The notes: generated by a model not told the origin, from the sequence alone. A stretch of DNA of 29,809 nucleotides from GCA-2725625 sp964574215 (GCA_964574215.1 CAZNLR010000053.1:1-29809); one strand, 5' to 3'; counted from the first letter of the stretch, positions 8,322 through 16,588 are shown. Translations and numbers: made by a program.

Positions 8322-8888
8322 CTAATGAGGCGCTTTATTCAGGGCAGTTAACATTCGTTTGTCAAAATTTATTTTTGCTTGTTGATCGTCGTCCTCCGGA
8401 GCCCACAAAGGATAAACAGCATCGCCTTCACCCAGGAACGGGCCCGGTTTATTTTCATGGTATATGACCTGAGGCGAGACCGGGCATACGGTGTGGTACA
8501 TATTTTTTCCGATACGGTCGATTTGACCGGGTTGGAGAACATATGCTGTTGCGATGGCGCCATCATCTTCAAAGACGATTACCCCTAGCTGCCCTTCCAT
8601 GACGTGATGGACTTCCTCTTTTACCGGGTGTTTATGAGGTCGAAATATGGGGCCCTCATTTTGCAAAATTATCATGTCATGATGTTCAGCCTCGGGGGCG
8701 TCGTGTAAACAGTAGCGAAATATCTTGCCCTCACGTTGCTCCGCTAGTCGTTTCAAATCCGCCACCAATTCAGATCCAATCACTACGGGCCTGCGCTGAC
8801 AAAAAATGGTAACCGATTCAGCGCTTATGTCCTCGCGAATCAATTCGGCATCGACCTCAAACAGCGCGGCATTGTTCAATTCAATCAT
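8322..8888 (-). CDS. wbuC: WbuC-family cupin metalloprotein
   Basis: The protein has 188 residues. The N-terminal 55 residues are helical (LVADLKRLAEQREG), followed by FRYCLHDAPEAEHHDMIIL and the cupin motif FRPHKHPVKEEVHHVMEG (82-99), with H85, H87, E91 or E92 and H95 as likely metal ligands. The C-terminal half completes the barrel (GVIVFEDDG, LQPGQIDRIGKNMYHTV). WbuC-type cupins occur in O-antigen and capsule clusters, for example near FucNAc genes, but their reaction is not settled. It lies 38 bases downstream of a diverged copy in the same direction, so the two are probably cotranscribed. Confidence 0.8.
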   Translation of the reverse strand: MIELNNAALFEVDAELIREDISAESVTIFCQRRPVVIGSELVADLKRLAEQREGKIFRYCLHDAPEAEHHDMIILQNEGPIFRPHKHPVKEEVHHVMEGQLGVIVFEDDGAIATAYVLQPGQIDRIGKNMYHTVCPVSPQVIYHENKPGPFLGEGDAVYPLWAPEDDDQQAKINFDKRMLTALNKAPH

Positions 8889-8926
8889 GGTGCAGCTTTC
8901 AGCGAGACAACTATCAGAAGGATTGT

Positions 8927-9523
8927 TTAGGAACCATAAATTCCGTGATTTTCTTGTAATTCTAAGTAGAGACCGTTGGAATACGAAGTCGCCTCGAAGG
9001 TATCTGAATCATCCGGCGCCCAGTCGGGAAATTCAGTGTCTGCGCCTTTATCAAATGGTCCCATACGACTTTCATGGAATATTGTGCGATCCGAAATCGG
9101 CAAGATCGCATGAAAAATTCCCAAACCGATGCGAAAGACGTCGCCGACATCAAGGACATTTGCCGATTCAACGCATCCGTCATCGTCAAACAGAACAATC
9201 GCAGCCCGCCCTTCAATAACATGTTGGACATCGCCACTAATTAAATGTTTGTGTGGCCGGCAATAATTGTCCCGGGTCAGGAGAATAATCATGTCATGAT
9301 GTGGGTCGGAAGGATGAGTATGCAGGCAAAAACGGACACATGTCTCATTCCTCTCTTTAGCGATGTTTTTTAAATCATGTTTCAATTGACCGTTCGACAA
9401 TATGGGAGGTGGGTGTTTACAAAAAAACGACAATGATCTGGCATTTTTGTCCTCTGCAACCAAATCCGAATTAGCTCTTAAAACGGTTACTTCAGTATTT
9501 TTTTTCATTGAATTTTGTTCCAT
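8927..9523 (-). CDS. second, diverged WbuC-family cupin
   Basis: The 198-residue protein aligns along its length with the neighbouring cupin: FCKHPPPILS matches FCQRRPVVIG, VRFCLHTHPSDPHHDMIIL matches FRYCLHDAPEAEHHDMIIL, and CRPHKHLISGDVQHVIEG (88-105) matches the metal motif. H91 and H93 are kept, but the acidic ligand position reads GD instead of EE. The ATG at 9523 and a second ATG five codons later are both possible starts; a GGGA just upstream of the first is too close and GGAA within the reading frame would suit the second. It is the first gene of a two-gene minus-strand unit, with the large gene-free spacer upstream. Probably an old tandem duplication whose copies may act on different sugars. 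Confidence 0.78.
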   Translation of the reverse strand: MEQNSMKKNTEVTVLRANSDLVAEDKNARSLSFFCKHPPPILSNGQLKHDLKNIAKERNETCVRFCLHTHPSDPHHDMIILLTRDNYCRPHKHLISGDVQHVIEGRAAIVLFDDDGCVESANVLDVGDVFRIGLGIFHAILPISDRTIFHESRMGPFDKGADTEFPDWAPDDSDTFEATSYSNGLYLELQENHGIYGS

Positions 9524-9922
9524 TCCCTGTGACCATATCTTGCGGTAGAGTAAACGAAGACAATACCAAACTGGGGAAGAGTATTTCTGCCTTTTCGATC
9601 GTACTGTTCAATTTTTGAGAATCGCATTGGGAAGTTAAGTTCCCACGACATCAGACATTGCTCCTCCCCCACCGAAACCAAATTTCTTTACCTTATGCCG
9701 ATATATGCTACTCGAATTATACTTCGGCTGTAAATATTTGCTGCGCCTCACTTTATGTGAGGTGTACGGCCCCTCTCATATTGAGGGAAAATTGGATGCA
9801 GAAAACTGCGGTCGGCTGAGTTTTTCTAAGGCGGAACGGTAACCACTGGTTCTCGTATCCCCGATTTAAGCGGCTGATGTCTCAGTTGGGTCAACAGCGG
9901 ACGTTTTCAATGCCGGTGATTT

Positions 9923-9957
9923 GTGTCAGCTTTACCCTCGAGAGCAGACACTTTTTT
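9923..9957 (+). terminator. terminator-like hairpin with T-tract, no gene upstream
   Basis: GTGTCAGCT (9923-9931) pairs with AGCAGACAC (9943-9951) at eight of nine positions, with an 11-base loop, and is followed at once by six T's (9952-9957). That is the form of a Rho-independent terminator reading rightward, yet no rightward gene precedes it, so it may end an unrecognised small RNA or be a relic. Confidence 0.4.
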
Positions 9958-10310
9958 ATTTGATATGTTACTTTTCCTTTAAACTTGCAGGCACAAAAAA
10001 TTGACGATGCAACGGCCTAAGTGAATAAGGTCTTAGAGATAGAACACCCCCCTCCTCCTCATAATGTTGTTGCGACACATCCCATTGATTAGAACTCATT
10101 AAACAATAACAAAAACCGAATAGGTATCAGAATACAATGTAGAAAAAATCGATGCGGTGGCGCGCACCTCGCACAAGAGAAATGCCCAGAAGAATCCGCC
10201 GCCCATGTTAACCTAAAGAAGCCTATGAACATGATTGATATATCGTGACGGGTATTGTCGATTATTAGGATACCGATATTTTTCAGTTTAAAAGGGTGAA
10301 CGATGTAAAG

Positions 10311-10332
10311 GGGCCGCCAGATAGGGCGGCCC
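10311..10332 (-). terminator. GC-rich hairpin after the EF-G-like gene
   Basis: GGGCCGCC (10311-10318) and GGCGGCCC (10325-10332) form a perfect eight-base stem with a six-base loop, about 100 bases beyond the stop of the leftward EF-G-like gene. Reading leftward it is followed only by a short CTTT, so it is a weak intrinsic terminator or an RNA-end stabiliser. Confidence 0.5.
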
Positions 10333-10435
10333 AAGAATAAAGTTTCGCGATCCCTTTTAGGATTAAGCAGCAACGTGCGAATACAGGCGGCCTCGATCAT
10401 CCGATCAAGACCGCTGGCTCCGAAATATAAATGAA

Positions 10436-12460
10436 TTAGTTAGCTTCCGCCCGGGCCGTAACCACTTGCTCCGCTTCCTTACCGGTAAATTCCTGGAGAC
10501 GGTCGAATTCCCAGTTGAAGGACGCCGTGCCCTGGGTCAGCGAGCGCAATTCGTTGATCAGGTCCAGGGTTTCCGATTCGGGCATATGGGCCGAGACCTC
10601 GTCCCAGCCCTTCCAGCCGTCCTTCGGCTCGAACCCGAGAATCTGCCCCCGCCGGCCGCTGACCAAGCGCTGCACCCGCGAGGTGAATTCCTGGGGTACG
10701 GATACCTCAATCTGGAAAATGGGTTCCAGCAAAACCGGTGAGCATTTGGGCATGCCTTCGCGCATGGCCAGATTGCCGGCCGTCTTGAACGCCTGGTCGG
10801 AACTATCCACCGCATGGTGCTGGCCATCGGTCAGTTCGACGGAAACGTCGACCACGGGAAAACCCAACGGTCCCCGCACGAGATAATCCTTAACCCCGTG
10901 TTCCACCGCCGGGATGTAGTTTTTCGGCACCACACCGCCCTTGACGGAATCGCTGAACTGGAACCCGGAGCCCCGCGGCAGCGGTTTGATCTCCACATGC
11001 ACGTCGCCAAACTGTCCGTGACCGCCCGATTGCTTTTTGTGCCGCGCGTGCTGGGAGACCGGCTTGCGGATCGATTCCATATAGGCGACCTGAGGCAAAT
11101 GGGCATCTACGTCGATTTTGTTGCGGTTGTGCAGGCGTTCCAGGGCGATGCGCAGATGGGTTTCCCCCTGGCCCCGCAGCACTTGTTCGCCCGTGTTGGG
11201 ATTGGGTTCGTAAATCAGGGATGGGTCTTCCTCGATGATTTTGGTCATGGCGGTCGCCATTTTCACTTCATCGTCCCGCTTTTCAGCATGCACCGCCAAG
11301 GTGTAAACCGGCTTGGCGGGACTTAACCACGGCGCGGCCTGGTCGTTGCCCGAGGGCGACAGCACATCACCGGTCTTGGTTTTCTCCAACCTGCCGAGGC
11401 CGACCACTTCACCGATACTGGCCTTGCCAACTTTATTTTGCTGAGTTCCCATCATTTTGAAAATGCCGCTGACCCGGTCGCCGCTGAGGTTGGCGCTGTC
11501 GGCGATCTCACCCCGCCAGATACGGGCCATGGATAGCTTGCCCGATTGCGCGCCGTTTTGCGTTTTGAACACTTGAGCCAAAGCGTCACCGGCGGCGTCG
11601 ATGCCCACCCGTTCCGCCGTCGCAGCCGGTTCCGGCGTTTCATGGCGCAACGCTTTCAAGAGACGCTTGATACCGTTTTCGTGTTCGGCCGAGCCGAAAA
11701 ACACCGGCACGATGGCGCCGTTCTGCAGGTCATTGGTGAGGTTCTGGTAGACGTCCTCGTTCCCCGGAACCACATCCTCCAGTAACTGTTCAAGCAGATC
11801 GTCATTAAAATCAGCCAGGGTTTCGAGGAGAACCGTCCGCTCCTCCTGTTCACGGCCCGTTTCGCTTTCCGGAATTTCGATCAGGTCCGACGTGGCGCCC
11901 TCTTTCCACTGATAGGCGCGTTCACTGACCAGATCGACGTAGCCGGTAATCGTATCGCCGTCGCGGATAGGAATTTCCCGCAGCACCAGCGGCCGATCGG
12001 TCATGCCCTGCAAGGCTTCCAGCGTATCTTTGACGTGGGCTTCCGCGCTATCCATCTTGTTGATGAAGATCATGTAGGGCGTACCCATTTCGTCAAGTTC
12101 CTTCATCAGCCGTGTCACCGCCAGCGCCTTGTCGGCGCCCGGTTCACAGACCACGATCGCCGTATCGGCGACCACGGCAGCGCCCAGCGCTTCCTGCTGA
12201 AGTTCGACGGAACCCGGACAATCGATGAAGGTCCATTCCTCTCCCAGATAGTCGGCGGTGGCAATATTCATCTCAACACTCATTTGGCGGGCGCGCGATT
12301 CGGGCGCCGAATCTCCTACCGTATTGCCGTCGGGAACGCTGCCCTTGCGATTGGTGGCGCCACAGGAGTGGAGAAGGCTTTCGAGGAGGGTCGTTTTACC
12401 GCTGAGATATGATCCGACGATGGCGGCGCAACGGGGCGCCGAAGGGTTTTTAGAGGCCAC
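10436..12460 (-). CDS. elongation factor G-like GTPase (EF-G paralogue)
   Basis: The protein has 674 residues with the five-domain layout of EF-G. The GTPase domain shows G1 GSYLSGKT (16-23), G3 DCPG (80-83) and G4 NKMD (134-137). The G2/switch I region, RGITI in housekeeping EF-G, is replaced by RARQMSVEMNIATA, which marks it as an EF-G-like paralogue, not the main translocase. Domains III-V follow (VYTLAVHAEKRDDEVK; KKQSGGHGQFGDVHVEI; VLLEPIFQIEVSVPQEF, SGRRGQILGFE). The start is GTG 12458-12460, supported by a GGGAG nine to ten bases upstream. No ribosomal-protein or tufA neighbours are seen, unlike the str operon. Function is probably GTP-dependent work on the ribosome; its specific role is unknown. 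Bases 11052-11106 recur at the window start. Confidence 0.88.
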   Translation of the reverse strand: MASKNPSAPRCAAIVGSYLSGKTTLLESLLHSCGATNRKGSVPDGNTVGDSAPESRARQMSVEMNIATADYLGEEWTFIDCPGSVELQQEALGAAVVADTAIVVCEPGADKALAVTRLMKELDEMGTPYMIFINKMDSAEAHVKDTLEALQGMTDRPLVLREIPIRDGDTITGYVDLVSERAYQWKEGATSDLIEIPESETGREQEERTVLLETLADFNDDLLEQLLEDVVPGNEDVYQNLTNDLQNGAIVPVFFGSAEHENGIKRLLKALRHETPEPAATAERVGIDAAGDALAQVFKTQNGAQSGKLSMARIWRGEIADSANLSGDRVSGIFKMMGTQQNKVGKASIGEVVGLGRLEKTKTGDVLSPSGNDQAAPWLSPAKPVYTLAVHAEKRDDEVKMATAMTKIIEEDPSLIYEPNPNTGEQVLRGQGETHLRIALERLHNRNKIDVDAHLPQVAYMESIRKPVSQHARHKKQSGGHGQFGDVHVEIKPLPRGSGFQFSDSVKGGVVPKNYIPAVEHGVKDYLVRGPLGFPVVDVSVELTDGQHHAVDSSDQAFKTAGNLAMREGMPKCSPVLLEPIFQIEVSVPQEFTSRVQRLVSGRRGQILGFEPKDGWKGWDEVSAHMPESETLDLINELRSLTQGTASFNWEFDRLQEFTGKEAEQVVTARAEAN
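11052..11106. repeat. internal copy of the 55-bp window-end sequence
   Basis: This is the parent copy of bases 1-55. It lies in an uninterrupted coding frame of the EF-G-like gene and encodes part of domain III/IV around AYMESIRKPVSQ, so this copy is native and the one at the window start is the misplaced one. Confidence 0.9.
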
Positions 12461-12658
12461 TTTTAATACTCCCGGTCAAGTTTTTATCGTTGTAACTACT
12501 AATTTTTACAGGTGGGATTTTCCGCCGTAAATCAGGAAAAATCGGAAGGTCCCAGCCCGTATCCTAGAGGTTAACTCCCTGGAACCGGGATTCAAGAAAA
12601 ATCGCAAAAAATTGGACTATATTGGAAACATTCTAAGAGAAATTGCCTGATCAAGGTC

Positions 12659-13861
12659 TCAGGACAACGCTCCGCAGGCCCGTTGAATTCGCGTGCAGGC
12701 CTCGACCAGGAGATCGGTCGCCGTCGCGTAGGAAATACGGAAAAAGGGCGTCAAGCCGAAGGCTTCACCGAACACCACCGCAACCCCTTCCGCTTCCAGC
12801 AGATACGCCGCCACATCGCCGTCGGTTTCCAGCACGCTGCCGTCGGGCGTCTTTCTGCCGATCATGCCGGCGCAGGAGGGATAGACGTAGAACGCGCCCT
12901 CGGGCGTCAGGCAGTCGATGCCGTCGGTCTGGTTGAGCATGGAAACCACCAGATCGCGGCGTTCCTTGAAGACGGCCACATTGTCGGCGATGAAATCCTG
13001 GGGACCGTTGAGGGCGGCAACGCCGGCCGCCTGGGAAATGGAGCTGGTGTGGGAAATGCTCTGGGACTGGATCTTATTCATGGCCTTGATCAGCTCCACC
13101 GGCGCGCCCACATAGCCGACCCGCCAGCCGGTCATACTGTAGGCCTTGGAGAGGCCGTTCAGGGTTACGGTCCGGTCCATCAGGCCCGGCTCGACCTGGA
13201 CAATGGTGGCGAATTCGAAGTCGTCATAGATAATATGCTCGTAAATATCATCGGTCATCACCCAGACATGTGGATGGCGCATGAGGACATCGGTCAGCGC
13301 TTTTAGCTCTGACTTGGTGTAGGCGGAACCCGTGGGATTGGAGGGCGAGTTCATCACCAGCCACTTGGTTTTGGGCGTGATGGCCGCCTCCAGTTCGTCG
13401 GGCTGCATCTTGAAGTTATTTTCCTGGGTGCACGGCACGATCACCGGCGTTCCTTCGGCCAGCAGCGCGATATCCGGATAGGACACCCAATAGGGCGCCG
13501 GAATGATGACCTCGTCGCCCTCTTCGACGGTTGCCATAAAGGCGTTGTAGATACTGTGCTTGCCGCCGCAGGCCACCTGGATCTGGTCCGGCGTATAGAT
13601 GAGCCCGTTTTCCCGCTCGAATTTGGCGCAAATGGCTTCCCGCAATTCGATGGTGCCGGGTACCGCCGTATATTTTGTCTGGCCCGCTTTCATGGCTTCG
13701 TAAGCCGCCTCTTTGATGTGGTCGGGTGTATCGAAATCCGGCTCGCCGGCGCCCAGCCCGATGACGTCGCGGCCTTCGGCTTTCAGTTCCGCCGCCCGTG
13801 ACGTGACTGCCATGGTCGGGGACGGGTTGATACGGTTTAAACGGGATGCAATGAACGCCAT
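12659..13861 (-). CDS. aatA: class I aspartate aminotransferase (PLP)
   Basis: The 400-residue protein has the fold-type I aminotransferase order: GAGEPDFDTPDHIK (38-50) near the N-terminus, GGKHSIYNAF for cofactor phosphate contact, YWVSYPD with the stacking aromatic, NSPSNPTG (171-178), TDDIYE (203-208), and LSKAYSMTGWRVGY with K239 as the PLP Schiff-base lysine and R247 nearby. The C-terminal FFRISYATATDLLVEA carries the alpha-carboxylate Arg. It interconverts aspartate and oxaloacetate with glutamate and 2-oxoglutarate; subgroup members also accept prephenate or aromatic substrates, which cannot be judged here. GGAAG lies a few bases before ATG 13861. It is upstream of and codirectional with the EF-G-like gene, separated by about 200 bases without obvious features. 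Confidence 0.92.
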   Translation of the reverse strand: MAFIASRLNRINPSPTMAVTSRAAELKAEGRDVIGLGAGEPDFDTPDHIKEAAYEAMKAGQTKYTAVPGTIELREAICAKFERENGLIYTPDQIQVACGGKHSIYNAFMATVEEGDEVIIPAPYWVSYPDIALLAEGTPVIVPCTQENNFKMQPDELEAAITPKTKWLVMNSPSNPTGSAYTKSELKALTDVLMRHPHVWVMTDDIYEHIIYDDFEFATIVQVEPGLMDRTVTLNGLSKAYSMTGWRVGYVGAPVELIKAMNKIQSQSISHTSSISQAAGVAALNGPQDFIADNVAVFKERRDLVVSMLNQTDGIDCLTPEGAFYVYPSCAGMIGRKTPDGSVLETDGDVAAYLLEAEGVAVVFGEAFGLTPFFRISYATATDLLVEACTRIQRACGALS

Positions 13862-14071
13862 GTGTCTTCCATTTTATTATTGTCTGTTAAACAGTTAGGA
13901 GATCGGGAATCACTTTGAAATCCGGATCAAAACGGCAGCACCCTACGCCCCAACCGAATGGCTTGCAATACCCGGCTATTTAAAAATTTACAGCGAATAC
14001 GGTGCTGCAAAATGGCTCTATATTTGTGAAGATCAACAGAAGACGGGAAAACAGGAGCCCCAAATTTCTAA

Positions 14072-14107
14072 CGGGAGAAACGGCTGCCCCATGCGCCGTT
14101 TCTCCCG
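14072..14107. other. perfect 13-bp stem hairpin upstream of uvrB
   Basis: CGGGAGAAACGGC (14072-14084) and GCCGTTTCTCCCG (14095-14107) are perfect inverted repeats with a 10-base loop. No T-tract follows on either strand, so it is not a typical intrinsic terminator. It may be an operator, an RNA element or a relic of a small inverted-repeat element. It is in the 450-base gap between the divergent aminotransferase and uvrB genes, next to a run of eight G's. Confidence 0.75.
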
Positions 14108-14168
14108 CTAGCTAGGTAGCACGACGAGGGGGGGGTTTCGCCGCACTTCCATTTCATGGGCCACCCAA

Positions 14169-14183
14169 ATCCATCAGATGGAT
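14169..14183. promoter_or_regulatory. 15-bp perfect palindrome in the uvrB leader
   Basis: ATCCATC-A-GATGGAT is a perfect 7-1-7 palindrome. It has the size of a dimeric repressor site. I do not recognise the regulator. Confidence 0.4.
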
Positions 14184-14233
14184 ATCAAGGGTTCCTACCG
14201 GCCCGATAACAGATACGAATGACCAAACATATA

Positions 14234-14252
14234 AATGCTAATCATTCGCATT
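14234..14252. promoter_or_regulatory. Fur-like 9-1-9 box upstream of uvrB
   Basis: AATGCTAAT-C-ATTCGCATT is an inverted repeat matching at eight of nine arm positions. Its layout and sequence resemble the 19-bp Fur-type boxes of proteobacteria, including TGCnAAT-n-ATTnGCA variants seen in alphaproteobacteria. It is about 145 bases before the uvrB start. Binding is inferred from resemblance only. Confidence 0.4.
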
Positions 14253-14397
14253 CCATGGCATAATCATCGCCATATTCGTCACTTAGTCAAGAGTTTTTAA
14301 TTGATAAAATATACGTACTTTCATCACGTTGCCGTTATCGGATTATTTTCGACGGATTGAGGGCGTAAGGATTGCCAAAGAAAATATCCGCTGGATA

Positions 14398-16575
14398 ATG
14401 GAACCCATGCAGGAAGCCGCACTATTCACCCCCGAAAAACGCCCCGTCCAGGAGGGCGGCAACGCCCTATCGGTGGTCTCGCCGTTCGAGCCGACGGGCG
14501 ATCAACCCCAGGCCATCACAGAACTGGTGGCGGGACTAAACGACGGTGAGCGGGATCAGGTGCTGCTGGGGGTGACCGGGTCGGGCAAGACCTTCACCAT
14601 CGCCCACACCATTCAATCGGTGAACCGGCCGACCCTGGTGCTGGCCCCCAACAAGACGTTGGCCGCCCAGCTGTACGGCGAGATGAAGGAGTTTTTCCCC
14701 GATAACCAGGTGGAGTATTTTGTCTCCTACTACGACTATTACCAACCCGAGGCCTATGTCCCCCGCACCGACACCTATATCGAAAAGGACGCCTCCATCA
14801 ACGAACAGATCGACCGCATGCGCCATTCGGCGACGCGGGCGCTGCTGGAAGCCAACGACGTCATCATCGTCGCCAGCGTCTCCTGCATTTACGGCATCGG
14901 CGGCGTCGAGACCTACGCCCAGATGACCGAAAAACTGGAACCGGGCCAGCGGGTGGAGCGCAATGATCTATTAAAACGCCTGGTCGAGTTGCAATACGCC
15001 CGCAACGACATGGCCTTTTACCGGGGCACCTTCCGGGTCAGGGGCGACGTGGTGGAAATCTTTCCTTCTCACCTGGAAGACCGCGCCTGGCGGCTGTCGC
15101 TCTTTGGTGATGAATTAGAAGCCATTTGGGAGATCGACCCCCTGACCGGTGAGAAAGTCGCCGCCTTGGATAGCGTCACCGTCTATCCCGCCAGCCACTA
15201 TGTGACGCCGCGCCCGACCTTGCAGCAGGCCATCCCGAAAATTAAGGCGGAACTCAAGGAGCGCATCGCCGAGTTCGAGAAAGAAGGCAAATTGCTTGAG
15301 GCCCAGCGCATCGAGGAGCGCACCACCTTCGATCTGGAAATGCTGGAAACCACCGGCCATTGTTCGGGCATCGAGAATTATTCCCGCTACCTGACGGGCC
15401 GCAATCCCGGCGAGCCGCCGCCGACCCTGTTCGAATATCTGCCGGAAAATTCTTTGATCGTGGTGGACGAATGCCATGTCACGGTGCCCCAGCTTGGGGG
15501 CATGTACCGGGGCGACTTCGCCCGCAAGTCGACCCTGGCCGACTACGGCTTCCGCCTGCCCTCCTGCATCGACAACCGGCCCCTGAAGTTCGAGGAATGG
15601 GACCGTTTCCGCCCCCAGACCATCTATGTGTCGGCCACGCCGGGTCCGTGGGAGTTGGAACAGACCGGCGGCGTCTTCGTCGAACAAGTGGTGCGGCCCA
15701 CCGGCTTGATCGACCCGCCGTGCATCGTCCGCCCGGTGGCCAGTCAGGTGGATGATCTGCTGGCCGAGTGCCGGGAGATATCCGCCAACGGTCAGCGGGC
15801 CCTGGTGACCACATTGACCAAGCGCATGGCCGAGGACCTCACCGAATATATGCACGAGGCGGGCATCCGCGTCCGTTATCTTCATTCCGACATCGACACC
15901 CTGGAAAGGATCGAGATCATCCGCGATCTCCGTCTCGGCGCTTTCGATATCCTGATCGGCATCAACCTGCTCAGGGAAGGACTGGACATTCCCGAGTGCG
16001 CCCTGGTGGCCATCCTGGATGCCGACAAGGAAGGCTTCCTGCGTTCCAAGACGTCCCTGGTGCAGACCATTGGCCGGGCGGCCCGCAATGTGGACGGGCG
16101 GGTGATTCTCTATGCCGACAAGATGACCGATTCCATGGAGTACGCCATCGGCGAGACCAACCGCCGCCGGGCCAAGCAGCAGGCCTACAACGACGAACAC
16201 GGGATTACACCGGAATCGGTCAAAAAAGGCATCTCCGACGTATTGGAAAGCGTCTATGAGATGGACTACGTCACCGTCGATACGGGCATCTCCGGCGACG
16301 TGGAACTGGTGGGCCACAACTACCAGGCCCACATCGACGATCTCTCAACCCGCATGAAAGACGCCGCCGCTAACCTGGAATTCGAAGAAGCCGCCCGGCT
16401 CCGGGACGAGATCAGACGCCTGGAGGCCGTCGAACTCGGCCTCGCCAAGCCGGGCGTTTCAAAGGCGGCAGCAGAGCAAGCCGGTCTCGGAAGAATGCCC
16501 CAAAAGAAAATGCAGCAATTCGGAGGGGCGAAAATGAACAAACGGAAACACAAGAAGAAACGGCGGGGGGCTTAG
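14398..16575 (+). CDS. uvrB: excinuclease ABC subunit B
   Basis: UvrB is the helicase-like damage-verifying subunit of nucleotide excision repair, working with UvrA and UvrC. From ATG 14398 it has 725 residues, normal for the family. Walker A GVTGSGKTFT (58-67), the beta-hairpin YYDYYQPEAYVPRTDTYIEKD, the DECH box, SATPG, the RDLRLGAFDILIGINLLREGLDIPE motif V segment and QTIGRAARN motif VI are all present, and a UVR domain (HIDDLSTRMKDAAANLEFEEAARLRDEI) precedes a short basic tail. The frame is open to TTG 14329, but that extension is not family-like; ATG 14398 (TGGA just upstream) or ATG 14407 are better. No alphaproteobacterial LexA box (GTTC-N7-GTTC) was found upstream. It ends seven bases before the convergent Abi-alpha gene. 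Confidence 0.95.
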   Translation: MEPMQEAALFTPEKRPVQEGGNALSVVSPFEPTGDQPQAITELVAGLNDGERDQVLLGVTGSGKTFTIAHTIQSVNRPTLVLAPNKTLAAQLYGEMKEFFPDNQVEYFVSYYDYYQPEAYVPRTDTYIEKDASINEQIDRMRHSATRALLEANDVIIVASVSCIYGIGGVETYAQMTEKLEPGQRVERNDLLKRLVELQYARNDMAFYRGTFRVRGDVVEIFPSHLEDRAWRLSLFGDELEAIWEIDPLTGEKVAALDSVTVYPASHYVTPRPTLQQAIPKIKAELKERIAEFEKEGKLLEAQRIEERTTFDLEMLETTGHCSGIENYSRYLTGRNPGEPPPTLFEYLPENSLIVVDECHVTVPQLGGMYRGDFARKSTLADYGFRLPSCIDNRPLKFEEWDRFRPQTIYVSATPGPWELEQTGGVFVEQVVRPTGLIDPPCIVRPVASQVDDLLAECREISANGQRALVTTLTKRMAEDLTEYMHEAGIRVRYLHSDIDTLERIEIIRDLRLGAFDILIGINLLREGLDIPECALVAILDADKEGFLRSKTSLVQTIGRAARNVDGRVILYADKMTDSMEYAIGETNRRRAKQQAYNDEHGITPESVKKGISDVLESVYEMDYVTVDTGISGDVELVGHNYQAHIDDLSTRMKDAAANLEFEEAARLRDEIRRLEAVELGLAKPGVSKAAAEQAGLGRMPQKKMQQFGGAKMNKRKHKKKRRGA

Positions 16576-16576
16576 G

Positions 16577-16588
16577 GTTCGATTATTC
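16577..16588. repeat. left copy of 12-bp direct repeat at module edge
   Basis: GTTCGATTATTC here recurs exactly at 19380-19391. This copy spans the stop codon of the Abi-alpha gene, just after uvrB. The pair brackets the toxin-antitoxin/Abi segment. A 12-base match can arise by chance in a window of this size, so a role as a target duplication or attachment remnant is tentative. Confidence 0.4.

Larger units (their letters stand above)
9524..10435. other. long gene-free, hairpin-rich spacer
   Basis: No frame in these 900 bases gives a credible protein. Structure is visible: TGGGAA/TTCCCA (9628-9633, 9640-9645), CCTCAC/GTGAGG (9746-9751, 9757-9762), immediately followed by a CCCTC/GAGGG hairpin, and a terminator-like hairpin at 9923-9957. 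Two look-alike segments of GTC...GAC type occur at 9877-9903 and 9923-9951. The stretch also marks the shift from the AT-rich island to GC-rich core genes. A decayed mobile element, a small RNA or an island junction are possible; none is proven. It should contain the promoter for the minus-strand cupin genes. Confidence 0.5.

Noticed and set aside
10089..10400. 103-codon minus-strand open frame in the long spacer
   Set aside because: Composition is not protein-like, there is no ribosome-binding site, and it runs through the GC-rich hairpin at 10311-10332.
12540..12600. TCCCGGTTCCAGGGA on the minus strand as tRNA remnant or aatA terminator
   Set aside because: The stem is only four bases, there is no T-tract and no tRNA context.
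14184..14225. AGGGTTCC and CCGGCCCGAT elements suggesting a ykkC-like riboswitch
   Set aside because: Only a few bases match the consensus, the remaining conserved blocks are missing, and uvrB is not a known target.
14200..14400. LexA/SOS box upstream of uvrB
   Set aside because: No GTTC-N7-GTTC or GAAC-N7-GAAC was found in the leader.
15115..16332. 405-codon open frame antisense to uvrB
   Set aside because: It is a mirror of the GC-rich uvrB codons; uvrB is certain.
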